In this document: positions 19,076-28,199 of the stretch, one piece after another
How positions within the stretch are numbered: position 1 is the stretch's first letter
Layout of the letters: each line of letters opens with the position of its first letter
Source: Scandinavium lactucae
Lineage (GTDB): Bacteria; Pseudomonadota; Gammaproteobacteria; Enterobacterales; Enterobacteriaceae
NCBI RefSeq assembly: GCF_033843265.1
Contig: NZ_JAWXRD010000038.1
Location: forward strand, 55,152 to 119,151
DNA: 64,000 nucleotides
Direction: 5' to 3'
Made by a program: the position numbers and the translations under genes
The notes under the pieces: generated by a model
Seen by the model: only the letters and a program-made list of their open reading frames with translations
Database searches by the model: none
What the model was told of the DNA's origin: nothing

Positions 19076-19747
19076 ATGAAAGTGCTGGTGGTTGAAGACG
19101 ACGCATTATTATTGCAGGGATTGATCCTTGCGATGCAAAGTGAAGGTTACGTCTGCGATGGCGTCACCACGGCACATGAGGCTGCTCTGTGCCTTGCGAA
19201 CGGACATTACGGCCTGATGGTGCTTGACCTCGGCTTACCGGACGAAGACGGCTTACATTTTCTGGCCCGTCTTCGCCGGGAGAAAATCAGCCTGCCGGTA
19301 CTGATCCTCACCGCGCGTGACACCGTGCTGGACAGGATCACCGGGCTTGATACCGGGGCCGATGATTATCTGGTCAAACCGTTTGCGCTGGAAGAGTTGA
19401 ATGCCCGCGTACGCGCCCTGCTGCGTCGGCACAATAATCAGGGTGACAACGAAATCAGCATTGGTGATTTGTGCCTCAACGTGACGCGCCGTCTGGTATC
19501 TCGCGGTGACACGCAGCTCGATTTGACGCCCAAAGAGTACGCCCTGCTCTCGCGCCTGATGGCCAAAGCGGGCAGCCCGGTGCATCGCGAAGTGCTGTAC
19601 AACGATATCTACAGCTGGGACAACGAGCCGTCGACCAACACCCTTGAAGTCCATATTCACAACCTGCGCGACAAAATCGGCAAGACCCGGATCCGCACGG
19701 TGCGTGGCTTTGGCTACATGCTGGTGAAGACCAGTGAGGATGCGTAA
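19076..19747 (+). CDS. basR: response regulator BasR (PmrA)
   Basis: OmpR-family DNA-binding response regulator, 223 residues. Receiver domain: acidic pair VEDD at 7-10, phospho-acceptor Asp in LVLDLGLPDEDG (about 51), Thr/Ser switch LILTARD and Lys in LVKPFALEEL. C-terminal winged helix: LTPKEYALLSRLM, VHIHNLRDKIG, RTVRGFGYML. It closely matches E. coli BasR (notably LVKPFALEEL, RRHNNQG, GSPVHRE). Controls lipid A modification genes in response to Fe3+, low pH or the PhoP pathway. The ATG directly follows the eptA stop. Confidence 0.95.
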   Translation: MKVLVVEDDALLLQGLILAMQSEGYVCDGVTTAHEAALCLANGHYGLMVLDLGLPDEDGLHFLARLRREKISLPVLILTARDTVLDRITGLDTGADDYLVKPFALEELNARVRALLRRHNNQGDNEISIGDLCLNVTRRLVSRGDTQLDLTPKEYALLSRLMAKAGSPVHREVLYNDIYSWDNEPSTNTLEVHIHNLRDKIGKTRIRTVRGFGYMLVKTSEDA

Positions 19748-20824
19748 ATGAATCTGCCGTTTATCCGTGACGTACAGTGGACCATGCGCCGCCAGCTGCT
19801 GCTGACGATCGCCGCCATTCTGCTGGTGTGTCAGGTGATCAGCGTGTTCTGGCTGTGGCACGAAAGTCAGGAGCAAATTCAGCTGCTGGTGCAAAGTGCC
19901 ATCAACGGGCACAACAACCGTAAACATATTGAACACGAAGTGCGCGAAGCCGTCGCCAGCCTGCTGGTGCCAAGTATGTTGATTATCGGGCTGGCGCTGT
20001 GGATTTCTCTCCAGGCCGTCAAACGTATCACCCGCCCGCTGTGGGAGTTACAGCAAGAGCTTAACAGCCGCACCCCGGATAACCTGAAGCCTATTGACCT
20101 GCCAAAATCGGTTAGCGAAGTCGATGCCGTCACCTCGGCCATCAATCAACTGGTCGAACGCCTTAATCAAACGCTGGAGCGTGAACGCCTGTTTACCGCC
20201 GACGTGGCGCATGAGTTGCGCACCCCTCTCTCCGGGTTGCGTCTGCATCTTGAGCTGATGGCGAAATCCAACCGCGTGATGGTTGACCCACTGTTACAAC
20301 GTCTGGATCAGATGACGCAGAGTATTTCGCAGCTCTTACAGTTGGCGCGCGTCGGCCAGTCATTTTCAGCGGGCAGCTATCAGCGTGTGCCGTTGGTGGA
20401 AGAAGTGATAGAGCCAATTCAGGGCGAACTGGAAGCGATGCTCAGCCAGCGCGGACAAACCTTAGCGCTGCCTGCCGGTATGCAAGAGGTCACGGTGTCA
20501 GGGGATGCCACGCTGCTGCAAGTGTTATTGCGCAATCTGGTAGAAAACGCCCATCGCTACAGCCCGGAGGATTCGACAATTACGGTTACGATTGATGCCG
20601 GAATGATGGCGGTAGAAGATGAAGGGCCGGGAATTGACGAAGCTAAAAGTGGCGAACTCAGTAAAGCGTTCGTACGAATGGACAGCCGCTACGGCGGCAT
20701 TGGCCTGGGGTTAAGCATCGTGACTCGCATCGCACAGCTGCACGACGCTCAGTTCTTTTTGCATAACCGTCAACCCGGACCGGGCGTGAAAGCGTGGGTT
20801 AAATTTCCGCGCCGTTCACGTTGA
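19748..20824 (+). CDS. basS: sensor histidine kinase BasS (PmrB)
   Basis: Inner-membrane sensor kinase partner of BasR, 358 residues (E. coli 363). Two membrane helices (about 17-36 and 72-92) flank a very short periplasmic loop (HESQEQIQLLVQSA...), typical of PmrB. Then come the HAMP region, H box FTADVAHELRTPLSG (phospho-His about 153), N box RNLVENAHRYSPED, and G boxes DEGPGID and GIGLGLSIV. Sequence changes in this gene are a known route to colistin resistance; no obvious disruption is visible. Directly follows basR; convergent with a small peptide gene. Confidence 0.94.
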   Translation: MNLPFIRDVQWTMRRQLLLTIAAILLVCQVISVFWLWHESQEQIQLLVQSAINGHNNRKHIEHEVREAVASLLVPSMLIIGLALWISLQAVKRITRPLWELQQELNSRTPDNLKPIDLPKSVSEVDAVTSAINQLVERLNQTLERERLFTADVAHELRTPLSGLRLHLELMAKSNRVMVDPLLQRLDQMTQSISQLLQLARVGQSFSAGSYQRVPLVEEVIEPIQGELEAMLSQRGQTLALPAGMQEVTVSGDATLLQVLLRNLVENAHRYSPEDSTITVTIDAGMMAVEDEGPGIDEAKSGELSKAFVRMDSRYGGIGLGLSIVTRIAQLHDAQFFLHNRQPGPGVKAWVKFPRRSR

Positions 20825-20917
20825 TCAGAATGTCAGGATCCACTGGTGGAAGAAGCCAACCACGATCAGGAAGGAAACCAGGATGGTCAGAGTGGTTAAG
20901 AAATTGTCTTTTTGCAT
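20825..20917 (-). CDS. 30-residue single-span membrane peptide, candidate PmrR
   Basis: A 30-codon frame, too short for ordinary gene calling, beginning MQKDNFLTTLTILVSF and ending FFHQWILTF. Residues about 6-24 are a continuous hydrophobic segment after a short polar start. A good ribosome site (GAGGA, 8 bp upstream) precedes the ATG. A PmrA-box-like repeat lies 43 bp upstream, nearly the same distance as the box from eptA. It abuts the basS stop codon on the opposite strand. Salmonella pmrR encodes a PmrA-activated ~30-residue membrane peptide that inhibits LpxT; size, topology, location and regulation fit, but sequence similarity by eye is weak, so the name is an inference. Confidence 0.7.
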   Translation of the reverse strand: MQKDNFLTTLTILVSFLIVVGFFHQWILTF

Positions 20918-20959
20918 GGCACTGTCCTCATTAAACTGAAGACAGTGTCGTCGATAAAG

Positions 20960-20976
20960 ATTAACGCAACATTAAG
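20960..20976 (-). promoter_or_regulatory. PmrA-box-like repeat upstream of the small membrane peptide
   Basis: On the minus strand CTTAATGTTGCGTTAAT gives half-sites CTTAAT and GTTAAT separated by 5 bp, one mismatch from YTTAAK-N5-YTTAAK. The spacer GTTGC nearly equals that of the eptA box (GTTGT). It abuts the hairpin at 20976-20992 and reads toward the 30-codon gene. Confidence 0.7.
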
Positions 20977-21000
20977 GCCCCGCTTCGGGGCCTCTTTATT
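20976..21000. terminator. GC-rich hairpin between basS and uvrB
   Basis: GGCCCCG-CTT-CGGGGCC is followed on the plus strand by TCTTTATT and on the minus strand by TTAATGTT. It can end rightward eptA-basRS transcripts and is the only strong candidate terminator for uvrB on the other strand. Confidence 0.75.
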
Positions 21001-21021
21001 AAGGAAAATTGAGGAAAAATA

Positions 21022-23043
<2,022 letters not shown>

Positions 23044-23117
23044 GAACGACAACCTGATGAAGGGAAACGGGCAGACGATTAATTCTACTCGTCGCACCAA
23101 AATTTGCCAATAAAAAA

Positions 23118-23137
23118 CACTGGATATAAAAACAGTA
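23118..23137 (-). promoter_or_regulatory. LexA (SOS) box of uvrB
   Basis: CACTGGATATAAAAACAGTA (plus strand) keeps CTG-N10-CAG exactly. On the minus strand TACTG...CAGTG resembles the E. coli uvrB operator. It lies 75 bp upstream of the uvrB start. Confidence 0.85.
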
Positions 23138-23229
23138 ACGCATTAGGGTATGTGTGTTACCGCTGTCATCTGCGATCAACTGCGGTGAAAATTTCCGCTG
23201 TGACGATATAAAACACCGGGCGGATCGGG

Positions 23230-23461
23230 TTATCCCCAGAACATTGTCGTATTTAACATTTGTCAAGAAGGGTGATGAATCTTTTATGGCAGCCGGTGAC
23301 ACTTTTCTTACAGGCATTGCTTTTATTAAACGCATTGATAAATAAAGGAAATATCGAAAAGCCGCGTTTCGCATCAATTTGGGTGCAGGCCGCGTCTTCT
23401 CTAGCCTATCGCAAGTTTTCTAACTCTCATGCACATGGTTATCCACAGGAATAGTGGATAA
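23230..23461. other. uvrB-upstream non-coding region with three DnaA-box-like sequences
   Basis: About 750 bp (23044-23799) separate uvrB from the next gene with no credible coding sequence. Within it are TTATCCCCA (23230-23238), a perfect TTATCCACA (23439-23447) and, inverted 5 bp further on, TTATCCACT (23453-23461 on the minus strand). The consensus is TTATNCACA. DnaA boxes are reported upstream of E. coli uvrB, so these may tie uvrB to DnaA. The remainder holds the uvrB promoters and, at its right end, the nitrogen-control signals of the next gene. Confidence 0.5.
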
Positions 23462-23648
23462 GTGTCTGCAGCCCAACTCCCCTGCCACTCGCGCAAAACG
23501 CATCGAGCCCCTAAAAGTCCTGTCGAAAAATTTTTTATCGCTATTTTTTGTCTTTAATCATGCAAAACGCCCGCCGTTGCGCAACGAGATGGCGCTCACA
23601 AAAGCAGCGTTAACGCTGCACCACGCGCCGACGCCCTCTTTCATTCGC

Positions 23649-23678
23649 AGCACCGACAAAGTGCACCGGCCCGGTTGA
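23649..23678 (+). promoter_or_regulatory. two NtrC-like enhancer sites
   Basis: Site 1 AGCACCGACAAAGTGCA (23649-23665) matches the NtrC consensus TGCACC-N5-GGTGCA at 10 of 12 conserved positions. Site 2 TGCACCGGCCCGGTTGA (23662-23678) matches at 10 of 12. They overlap by four bases and lie about 100-130 bp upstream of the expected start of transcription from the sigma54 promoter, the usual enhancer distance. A third left half-site TGCACC is at 23617. Confidence 0.65.
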
Positions 23679-23752
23679 ACACGCGGCACATACGCCTCTT
23701 TTTTGAGTAGCAATCCGAAATAGGGGGGCAATTCGCAATGCATTTTCTGTTC

Positions 23753-23768
23753 TGGCAAGGGATTTGCA
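23753..23768 (+). promoter_or_regulatory. sigma54 (RpoN) promoter
   Basis: CTGGCAAGGGATTTGCA matches YTGGCACG-N4-TTGCW with one mismatch. GG at 23754-23755 and GC at 23766-23767 are exactly 12 bp apart, as the -24/-12 class requires. Expected transcription start is about 23779, just before the AAGGAG ribosome site of the ABC ATPase gene. Confidence 0.8.
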
Positions 23769-23799
23769 CAACCTAAAGCCACAACGTAAGGAGATGCCG

Positions 23800-24522
23800 A
23801 TGTTGAGTCTACGCGCAGTGAATCACTATTACGGAAATCAGCATATTCTGTGGGATCTCAATCTCGACCTTGCCCCCGGGAAGTGCACCTGCGTGCTCGG
23901 GCTGCCGGGCATGGGGAAGACCACGCTGGTGAACTGTATTGCGGGCTTTCAGGCCATCGAAAGCGGCACCATGTTCTGGCAGGAGGCCAGCGGGCCGCCG
24001 CGCGACCTGCTCACCCTTTCCCCACCCCTGCGCGCGGCGATGGGTATCGGCTATGTGCCGCAGGATAAGCGGATTTTCTCGCAGATGACGGTGGAAGAGA
24101 ATTTGCAGATAGCGATGCGGGCAAGCCACGAGGGAAACGGCGCGGTCGGCAGTGACATTTTTGACCTGATGCCTGAGCTGTATCCGCTGCGCCAGGTCAA
24201 GGGGGCGGCGATGTCCGACGATGACCAGTATCAGCTGGCGCTTGCCAGCGCGCTGGTCACCCGGCCCAAACTGCTGATCCTTGACGAGCCGACGCGCGGG
24301 ATGGGGCTGGGGTTTATGCACAAACTCGGCGAATGCCTGCTGCGTCTGAACCGTGAACTGGGGCTAACGGTGCTGCTCGCCGAGCAGCACCTGCCGTTTA
24401 TTCGCCGGGTGGCGGATACCTTCTGCCTGTTGCATCGCGGGCGTAACGTCGCGCAGGGCCCGGTGAATCAGCTCGATACCCGGCTGCTGGCGCAGTTTAT
24501 GACGCCGGACGAAGCGCCGTAA
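23800..24522 (+). CDS. orphan ABC transporter ATPase, UrtE/LivF type
   Basis: 240-residue single-domain ABC ATPase of the branched-chain amino acid/urea transporter class. Walker A GLPGMGKTT (about 36-44), Q loop YVPQDKR, Walker B LLILDEP, D loop and H loop AEQH are present. The signature motif normally LSGGQ reads MSDDDQ followed by YQLALASAL, so ATP closure may be impaired or altered. No permease or binding-protein gene is adjacent. The ATG at 23800 has AAGGAG at ideal spacing; 23794 would touch it, and the TTG at 23764 lies inside the sigma54 promoter. The sigma54/NtrC signals imply nitrogen-limitation control. Its 3' end overlaps convergent bioD by 26 bp. Function is unknown. Confidence 0.85.
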   Translation: MLSLRAVNHYYGNQHILWDLNLDLAPGKCTCVLGLPGMGKTTLVNCIAGFQAIESGTMFWQEASGPPRDLLTLSPPLRAAMGIGYVPQDKRIFSQMTVEENLQIAMRASHEGNGAVGSDIFDLMPELYPLRQVKGAAMSDDDQYQLALASALVTRPKLLILDEPTRGMGLGFMHKLGECLLRLNRELGLTVLLAEQHLPFIRRVADTFCLLHRGRNVAQGPVNQLDTRLLAQFMTPDEAP

Positions 24523-25192
24523 GGTCGAGATATTGCCCTGTCTCTGCGGCCTCTGGCCCCTGTTCCAGATAAGGGATTTCTCCCAGCAACGGCGCGGGCA
24601 GCATCCTCGTCAGAGTCGCCAGGTATTCGGCGTGACGTTTACCCGGCGGGATAACGTCATTAGCAATCCAGCCCGCGAGGTGCAACCCGGCCTGTTGCAC
24701 CGCCTGCGCGGTCAGCAGCGCATGGTTGATACAGCCGAGCTTTACACCCACCACGAGGATCACCGGCAAGCGCTCAGCCTGCACCCAATCGGCAAAGGTA
24801 TACGAGGCTGACAACGGCGTGAACCAGCCGCCTGCCCCTTCGACCAGCACCCATTCCGCTTTCTGCGACAGCGCCTGCAGCCCAGCGGAAAGCGTTCGCG
24901 CCTCTATGGGTCGGCCTTCATCTGCGCTAATGATGTGCGGCGAGGTCGGTTCCGCAAAGGTGTATGGATTCACCTCTGCGTAGTTCAGCGCTACCGCGCT
25001 GTGGCGTTGCAGGGCCAGCGCGTCGGTGTTGCGCAACCCGTCGGCGGTCATTTCGCTACCCGATGCCACTGGCTTATAGCCTGCGGTGCGATAGCCCGCG
25101 CGGTTTGCCGCCTGCAAAAGCGCGCAGCTGGCAACGGTTTTACCGACTTCGGTGTCGGTGCCAGTAACAAAATAACGTTCAATCACGGTCAA
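24497..25192 (-). CDS. bioD: dethiobiotin synthetase BioD
   Basis: ATP-dependent carboxylase that closes the ureido ring of dethiobiotin. 231 residues. Walker A-like FVTGTDTEVGKT (about 8-19), YKPVASGSE with the catalytic Lys, VEGAGGWFTPL and VVGVKLGCINHALLT. Last gene of bioBFCD; its 5' end overlaps bioC by 14 bp. The C-terminus is about six residues longer than in E. coli and runs into the convergent ABC ATPase gene. Confidence 0.96.
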   Translation of the reverse strand: MTVIERYFVTGTDTEVGKTVASCALLQAANRAGYRTAGYKPVASGSEMTADGLRNTDALALQRHSAVALNYAEVNPYTFAEPTSPHIISADEGRPIEARTLSAGLQALSQKAEWVLVEGAGGWFTPLSASYTFADWVQAERLPVILVVGVKLGCINHALLTAQAVQQAGLHLAGWIANDVIPPGKRHAEYLATLTRMLPAPLLGEIPYLEQGPEAAETGQYLDLTALRPAS

Positions 25193-25934
25193 TGACTCCT
25201 GTAAAAATATGGTACGTCAGGGCGCAACGCCCCTGCTGTTTCGGCCATGCCAACTGAATTTGCTGCAACTGGCTGCGGGTCAGGGTTTGCGCCGCCCGGC
25301 CTTCATGCAGATGGGTCGCGCCAATGCCTTTCAGTGAGCGCATCGCACTCAGAGCATCGTCAAAGGTCAGGCAGAAAGTGTGCGTGTGATGCTGGCAGCG
25401 ATAACCCGCCAGGGCGGCAATAATCTCGGCCTGGGTTAAAAAACGATTGGCGTGCGGCTGGCGGTCGACTGGCTGCCATGCCTGATGCAGTTCCGGCAGC
25501 GAATCCGCCACCAGAGTGCTGAACGCCACCCGGCCCCCGGGACGCACCACGCGGTACAATTCGCTCAGCGCCGTCGGCAGCGAGTCACACCACTGCACCG
25601 CGAGGTTGCTCCAGGCCAGGTCGTACTGCTCATCAGCCAGCGGCATGGCTTCAATATCCGCCTGCACATAGTGTTGTGCCGAACGCTGGGACAGCGCCTG
25701 TTCCAGCATCGGCGAGGAGAGGTCCAGTGCCGTGACCTGGCTTCCCACATCCGTCCAGTAGCGACTCATGCTCCCCGGCCCACAGCCAGCATCCAGCACC
25801 CGGTTGAACGCTCGTCCGGGAAGCTGTGCCAGCAACGCCGCGGCGCTCTGGCGCTGGAGTTCGTCGTGTTGCTGATAGTGACTGGCGGCCCGGCCAAACG
25901 CGGCCGCAATCGCTGATTTATCGACGGGCGGCAT
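25179..25934 (-). CDS. bioC: malonyl-ACP O-methyltransferase BioC
   Basis: SAM-dependent methyltransferase that masks malonyl-ACP as a methyl ester to start pimelate synthesis. 251 residues. SAM motif I VLDAGCGPGSMSRYW (about 45-59), acidic motif II VTALDLSSPML, post-motif LAWSNLAVQWC, and RPGGRVAFSTL. Its start overlaps bioF by 17 bp. Confidence 0.96.
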   Translation of the reverse strand: MPPVDKSAIAAAFGRAASHYQQHDELQRQSAAALLAQLPGRAFNRVLDAGCGPGSMSRYWTDVGSQVTALDLSSPMLEQALSQRSAQHYVQADIEAMPLADEQYDLAWSNLAVQWCDSLPTALSELYRVVRPGGRVAFSTLVADSLPELHQAWQPVDRQPHANRFLTQAEIIAALAGYRCQHHTHTFCLTFDDALSAMRSLKGIGATHLHEGRAAQTLTRSQLQQIQLAWPKQQGRCALTYHIFTGVIDRD

Positions 25935-27075
25935 CCAACACCTCCAGTAACTGGTCGATATCCTGCGGCTGATGTGCGGCGGTCAGCGTCACCCTCAGGC
26001 GCGCCGTCCCCGCTGGCACCGTCGGTGGGCGGATAGCCGTCAGCCAACACCCCTGCTCGCGCAGACTTTCCGCCAGCCGTAATGCCCGGCTATTTTCACC
26101 GACGATCAGCGGCTGAATGGCGCTGTTCGATGCCGTAAGCTGCAAGGAGAGCTGTTCTGCCCCCTGACGGAAACGCGCGATGTGGCGGCGTAAGGTCTGA
26201 CGGCGGGATTCGCCCTCTTCACTGCGGATAATCGCCAGCGCCTGACTGAGCGCCACCGCCTGTGCGGGCGGCATACTGGTGCTGTAAATCAGATGTCGCG
26301 CGAACTGCAACAGATAATCCGCTACCGGGTCGCTGCACAGCACCGCCGCCCCGCTCAGGCCAAACGCCTTCCCAAAGGTCACCACCAGTAGCTCAGGATG
26401 GACGCCCTGTGCGGCGCAGCTGCCCCGGCCATTGTCTCCGCTGACGCCCACCCCGTGCGCATCGTCCACCAGCAGCCAGCCGTTGGCTTGGCGGGTAACG
26501 GCGGCGATCCCGGCGAGCGGGGCGCTGTCGCCGTCCATACTGAAAATGCCTTCGGTGACCGCCAGTTGCAGGCCCTCAATGGGCTTCGCCAGCAGGCTTG
26601 CCAGTTGAGAGCTATCGTTATGGGCGAAGCGCCGCAGCTGCGCCGGGCTGTGGCTGGCCGCTTCCAGCAGCGAGGCGTGGCTCAGTTTGTCCGCGACAAT
26701 CCGGTCGTCTTTGTGCATCAGGGCAGCAATCACCGCCTGATTAGCCGCGAAGCCAGAGATAAACAGCAGCGCACGCGGGTAGCCCAGCCACTGCGCCAGT
26801 TCCTGCTCAAACTGCTGATGCGCTTCGCTGTAGCCGGTGACGTGTCCGGACCCGCCGCTGCCGGTGCCGTAGCGCTCAGCGCCCTGTTGCCAGGCGGCGA
26901 CGATCTGCGGATGCTGGCTCAGACCAAGGTAATCGTTGCTGGAAAAATTCAGCCAGCGGCGTTCCCCCTGAACCAGCCAGCGTCCCGCGCCGTGGCTGAC
27001 CGGCAGGCGATGACGAAACGTATCGGCATGACGTCGTTCCGTTAGCGCAGTGTCGATGCGTTGCTGCCAGCTCAT
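25918..27075 (-). CDS. bioF: 8-amino-7-oxononanoate synthase BioF
   Basis: PLP-dependent alpha-oxoamine synthase joining pimeloyl-ACP and alanine. 385 residues from ATG 27075 (MSWQQRIDTALTERRHADT). Conserved: FSSNDYLGLSQHP, GTGSGGSGHVTGYS, DDAHGVGVSG and the PLP lysine in VVTFGKAFGLSGAA. The 71 codons open upstream overlap bioB and are rejected. ATGA overlap with the bioB stop. Confidence 0.96.
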   Translation of the reverse strand: MSWQQRIDTALTERRHADTFRHRLPVSHGAGRWLVQGERRWLNFSSNDYLGLSQHPQIVAAWQQGAERYGTGSGGSGHVTGYSEAHQQFEQELAQWLGYPRALLFISGFAANQAVIAALMHKDDRIVADKLSHASLLEAASHSPAQLRRFAHNDSSQLASLLAKPIEGLQLAVTEGIFSMDGDSAPLAGIAAVTRQANGWLLVDDAHGVGVSGDNGRGSCAAQGVHPELLVVTFGKAFGLSGAAVLCSDPVADYLLQFARHLIYSTSMPPAQAVALSQALAIIRSEEGESRRQTLRRHIARFRQGAEQLSLQLTASNSAIQPLIVGENSRALRLAESLREQGCWLTAIRPPTVPAGTARLRVTLTAAHQPQDIDQLLEVLDAARR

Positions 27076-28112
27076 ACCGCCGCCGCGTTGTAATACGTGT
27101 CGGTATCCGGGGTCAGCAGCGCCTGTTCGAGTTTTTGCTGCTGTTCGATATCCCCCGCCAGCACCGCGGTCTGCTCTGGATTGATCCCCAGCTTGCGGAA
27201 CAGCAGCAGATCTTTGTCCTCTTCCGGGTTCGGCGTGGTCAGCAGCTTGCAGCCGTAGAAAATCGAGTTGGCCCCGGCCATAAAGCACATCGCCTGGGTT
27301 TGCTCGTTCATCTTTTCGCGTCCGGCAGACAGACGCACGTGCGAGGTCGGCATCATGATCCGCGCCACGGCGATGGTGCGAATAAATTCAAAGGCATCAA
27401 CGTCTTCGTTGTTTTCCATTGGCGTACCTTTGACCTTCACCAGCATGTTGATCGGTACGCTTTCCGGCGGCGTCGGCAGATTCGCCAGCTGCAACAGCAG
27501 CCCGGCGCGGTCGGTCACCGTTTCGCCCAGGCCGACAATCCCGCCCGAACAGACTTTGATCCCGGCGTCACGCACTTTGCCGAGGGTGTCGAGGCGCTCC
27601 TGATAGGTGCGGGTGGTGATGATGTTGCCGTAGAATTCCGGCGAGGTGTCGAGGTTATGGTTGTAGTAATCCAGCCCGGCCTCCCCCAGACGCTGCGCCT
27701 GGGAATCAGACAGCGTGCCGAGGGTCATGCAGGCCTCAAGGCCCATCTCCTTCACGCCTTTGACCATCTGCTCGAGATACGGCATATCGCGCTCGTGCGG
27801 ATTTTTCCACGCCGCGCCCATGCAAAAACGGGTCGAACCGGCGTTTTTCGCTTTGCGTGCCGAGGCCAGCACTTCCTCGACTTCCATCAGGCGTTCGGCT
27901 TCCAGCCCGGTTTTGTAGCGGGCGCTCTGTGGGCAATATTTGCAGTCTTCCGGGCAGGCACCGGTCTTAATCGACAATAGGGTGCTGACCTGAACCTGGC
28001 ACGGATCGAAGTGTTGGCGGTGAATGGTCTGCGCTTCAAACAGCAGGTCCAGCAAGGGTGTGTTAAACAGTTCAGTGACCTGCGACATTGTCCAGCGTGC
28101 GTGGTGAGCCAT
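27072..28112 (-). CDS. bioB: biotin synthase BioB (radical SAM)
   Basis: Inserts sulfur into dethiobiotin. 346 residues from ATG 28112 (MAHHARWTMSQVTELF). Radical-SAM cysteines CPEDCKYC (about 53-60), FCMGAAWKNP, NHNLDTSPEFY, CSGGIVGLGET and the [2Fe-2S] arginine region VRLSAGRE. First gene of bioBFCD, reading leftward from the shared BirA-controlled promoter region. Nearly identical to E. coli. Confidence 0.97.
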   Translation of the reverse strand: MAHHARWTMSQVTELFNTPLLDLLFEAQTIHRQHFDPCQVQVSTLLSIKTGACPEDCKYCPQSARYKTGLEAERLMEVEEVLASARKAKNAGSTRFCMGAAWKNPHERDMPYLEQMVKGVKEMGLEACMTLGTLSDSQAQRLGEAGLDYYNHNLDTSPEFYGNIITTRTYQERLDTLGKVRDAGIKVCSGGIVGLGETVTDRAGLLLQLANLPTPPESVPINMLVKVKGTPMENNEDVDAFEFIRTIAVARIMMPTSHVRLSAGREKMNEQTQAMCFMAGANSIFYGCKLLTTPNPEEDKDLLLFRKLGINPEQTAVLAGDIEQQQKLEQALLTPDTDTYYNAAAV

Positions 28113-28158
28113 TGGCGTCTCCAAAAGGGGTTCAGTTGTTTCTCGGTTCGGTGTAGGA

Positions 28159-28192
28159 TCGTAAACCTAAAACTTTTCAAAATGGTTTACAA
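28159..28192. promoter_or_regulatory. bio operator (BirA-binding) between bioB and bioA
   Basis: GTAAACC (28161-28167) and GGTTTAC (28184-28190) form an inverted repeat separated by 16 bp, preceded by TC and followed by AAG, as in the E. coli bioO site. It lies between the divergent bioB and bioA starts, where biotinyl-AMP-bound BirA represses both promoters. Confidence 0.9.
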
Positions 28193-28199
28193 GTCGATT

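Noticed and set aside
23558..23782. 74-codon minus-strand frame in the uvrB-ABC ATPase gap
   Set aside because: It covers the NtrC and sigma54 elements, has no ribosome site and resembles no known protein.
23764..23799. upstream TTG start of the orphan ABC ATPase
   Set aside because: It lies within the sigma54 -12 element, upstream of the expected transcription start; ATG 23800 has ideal ribosome-site spacing.
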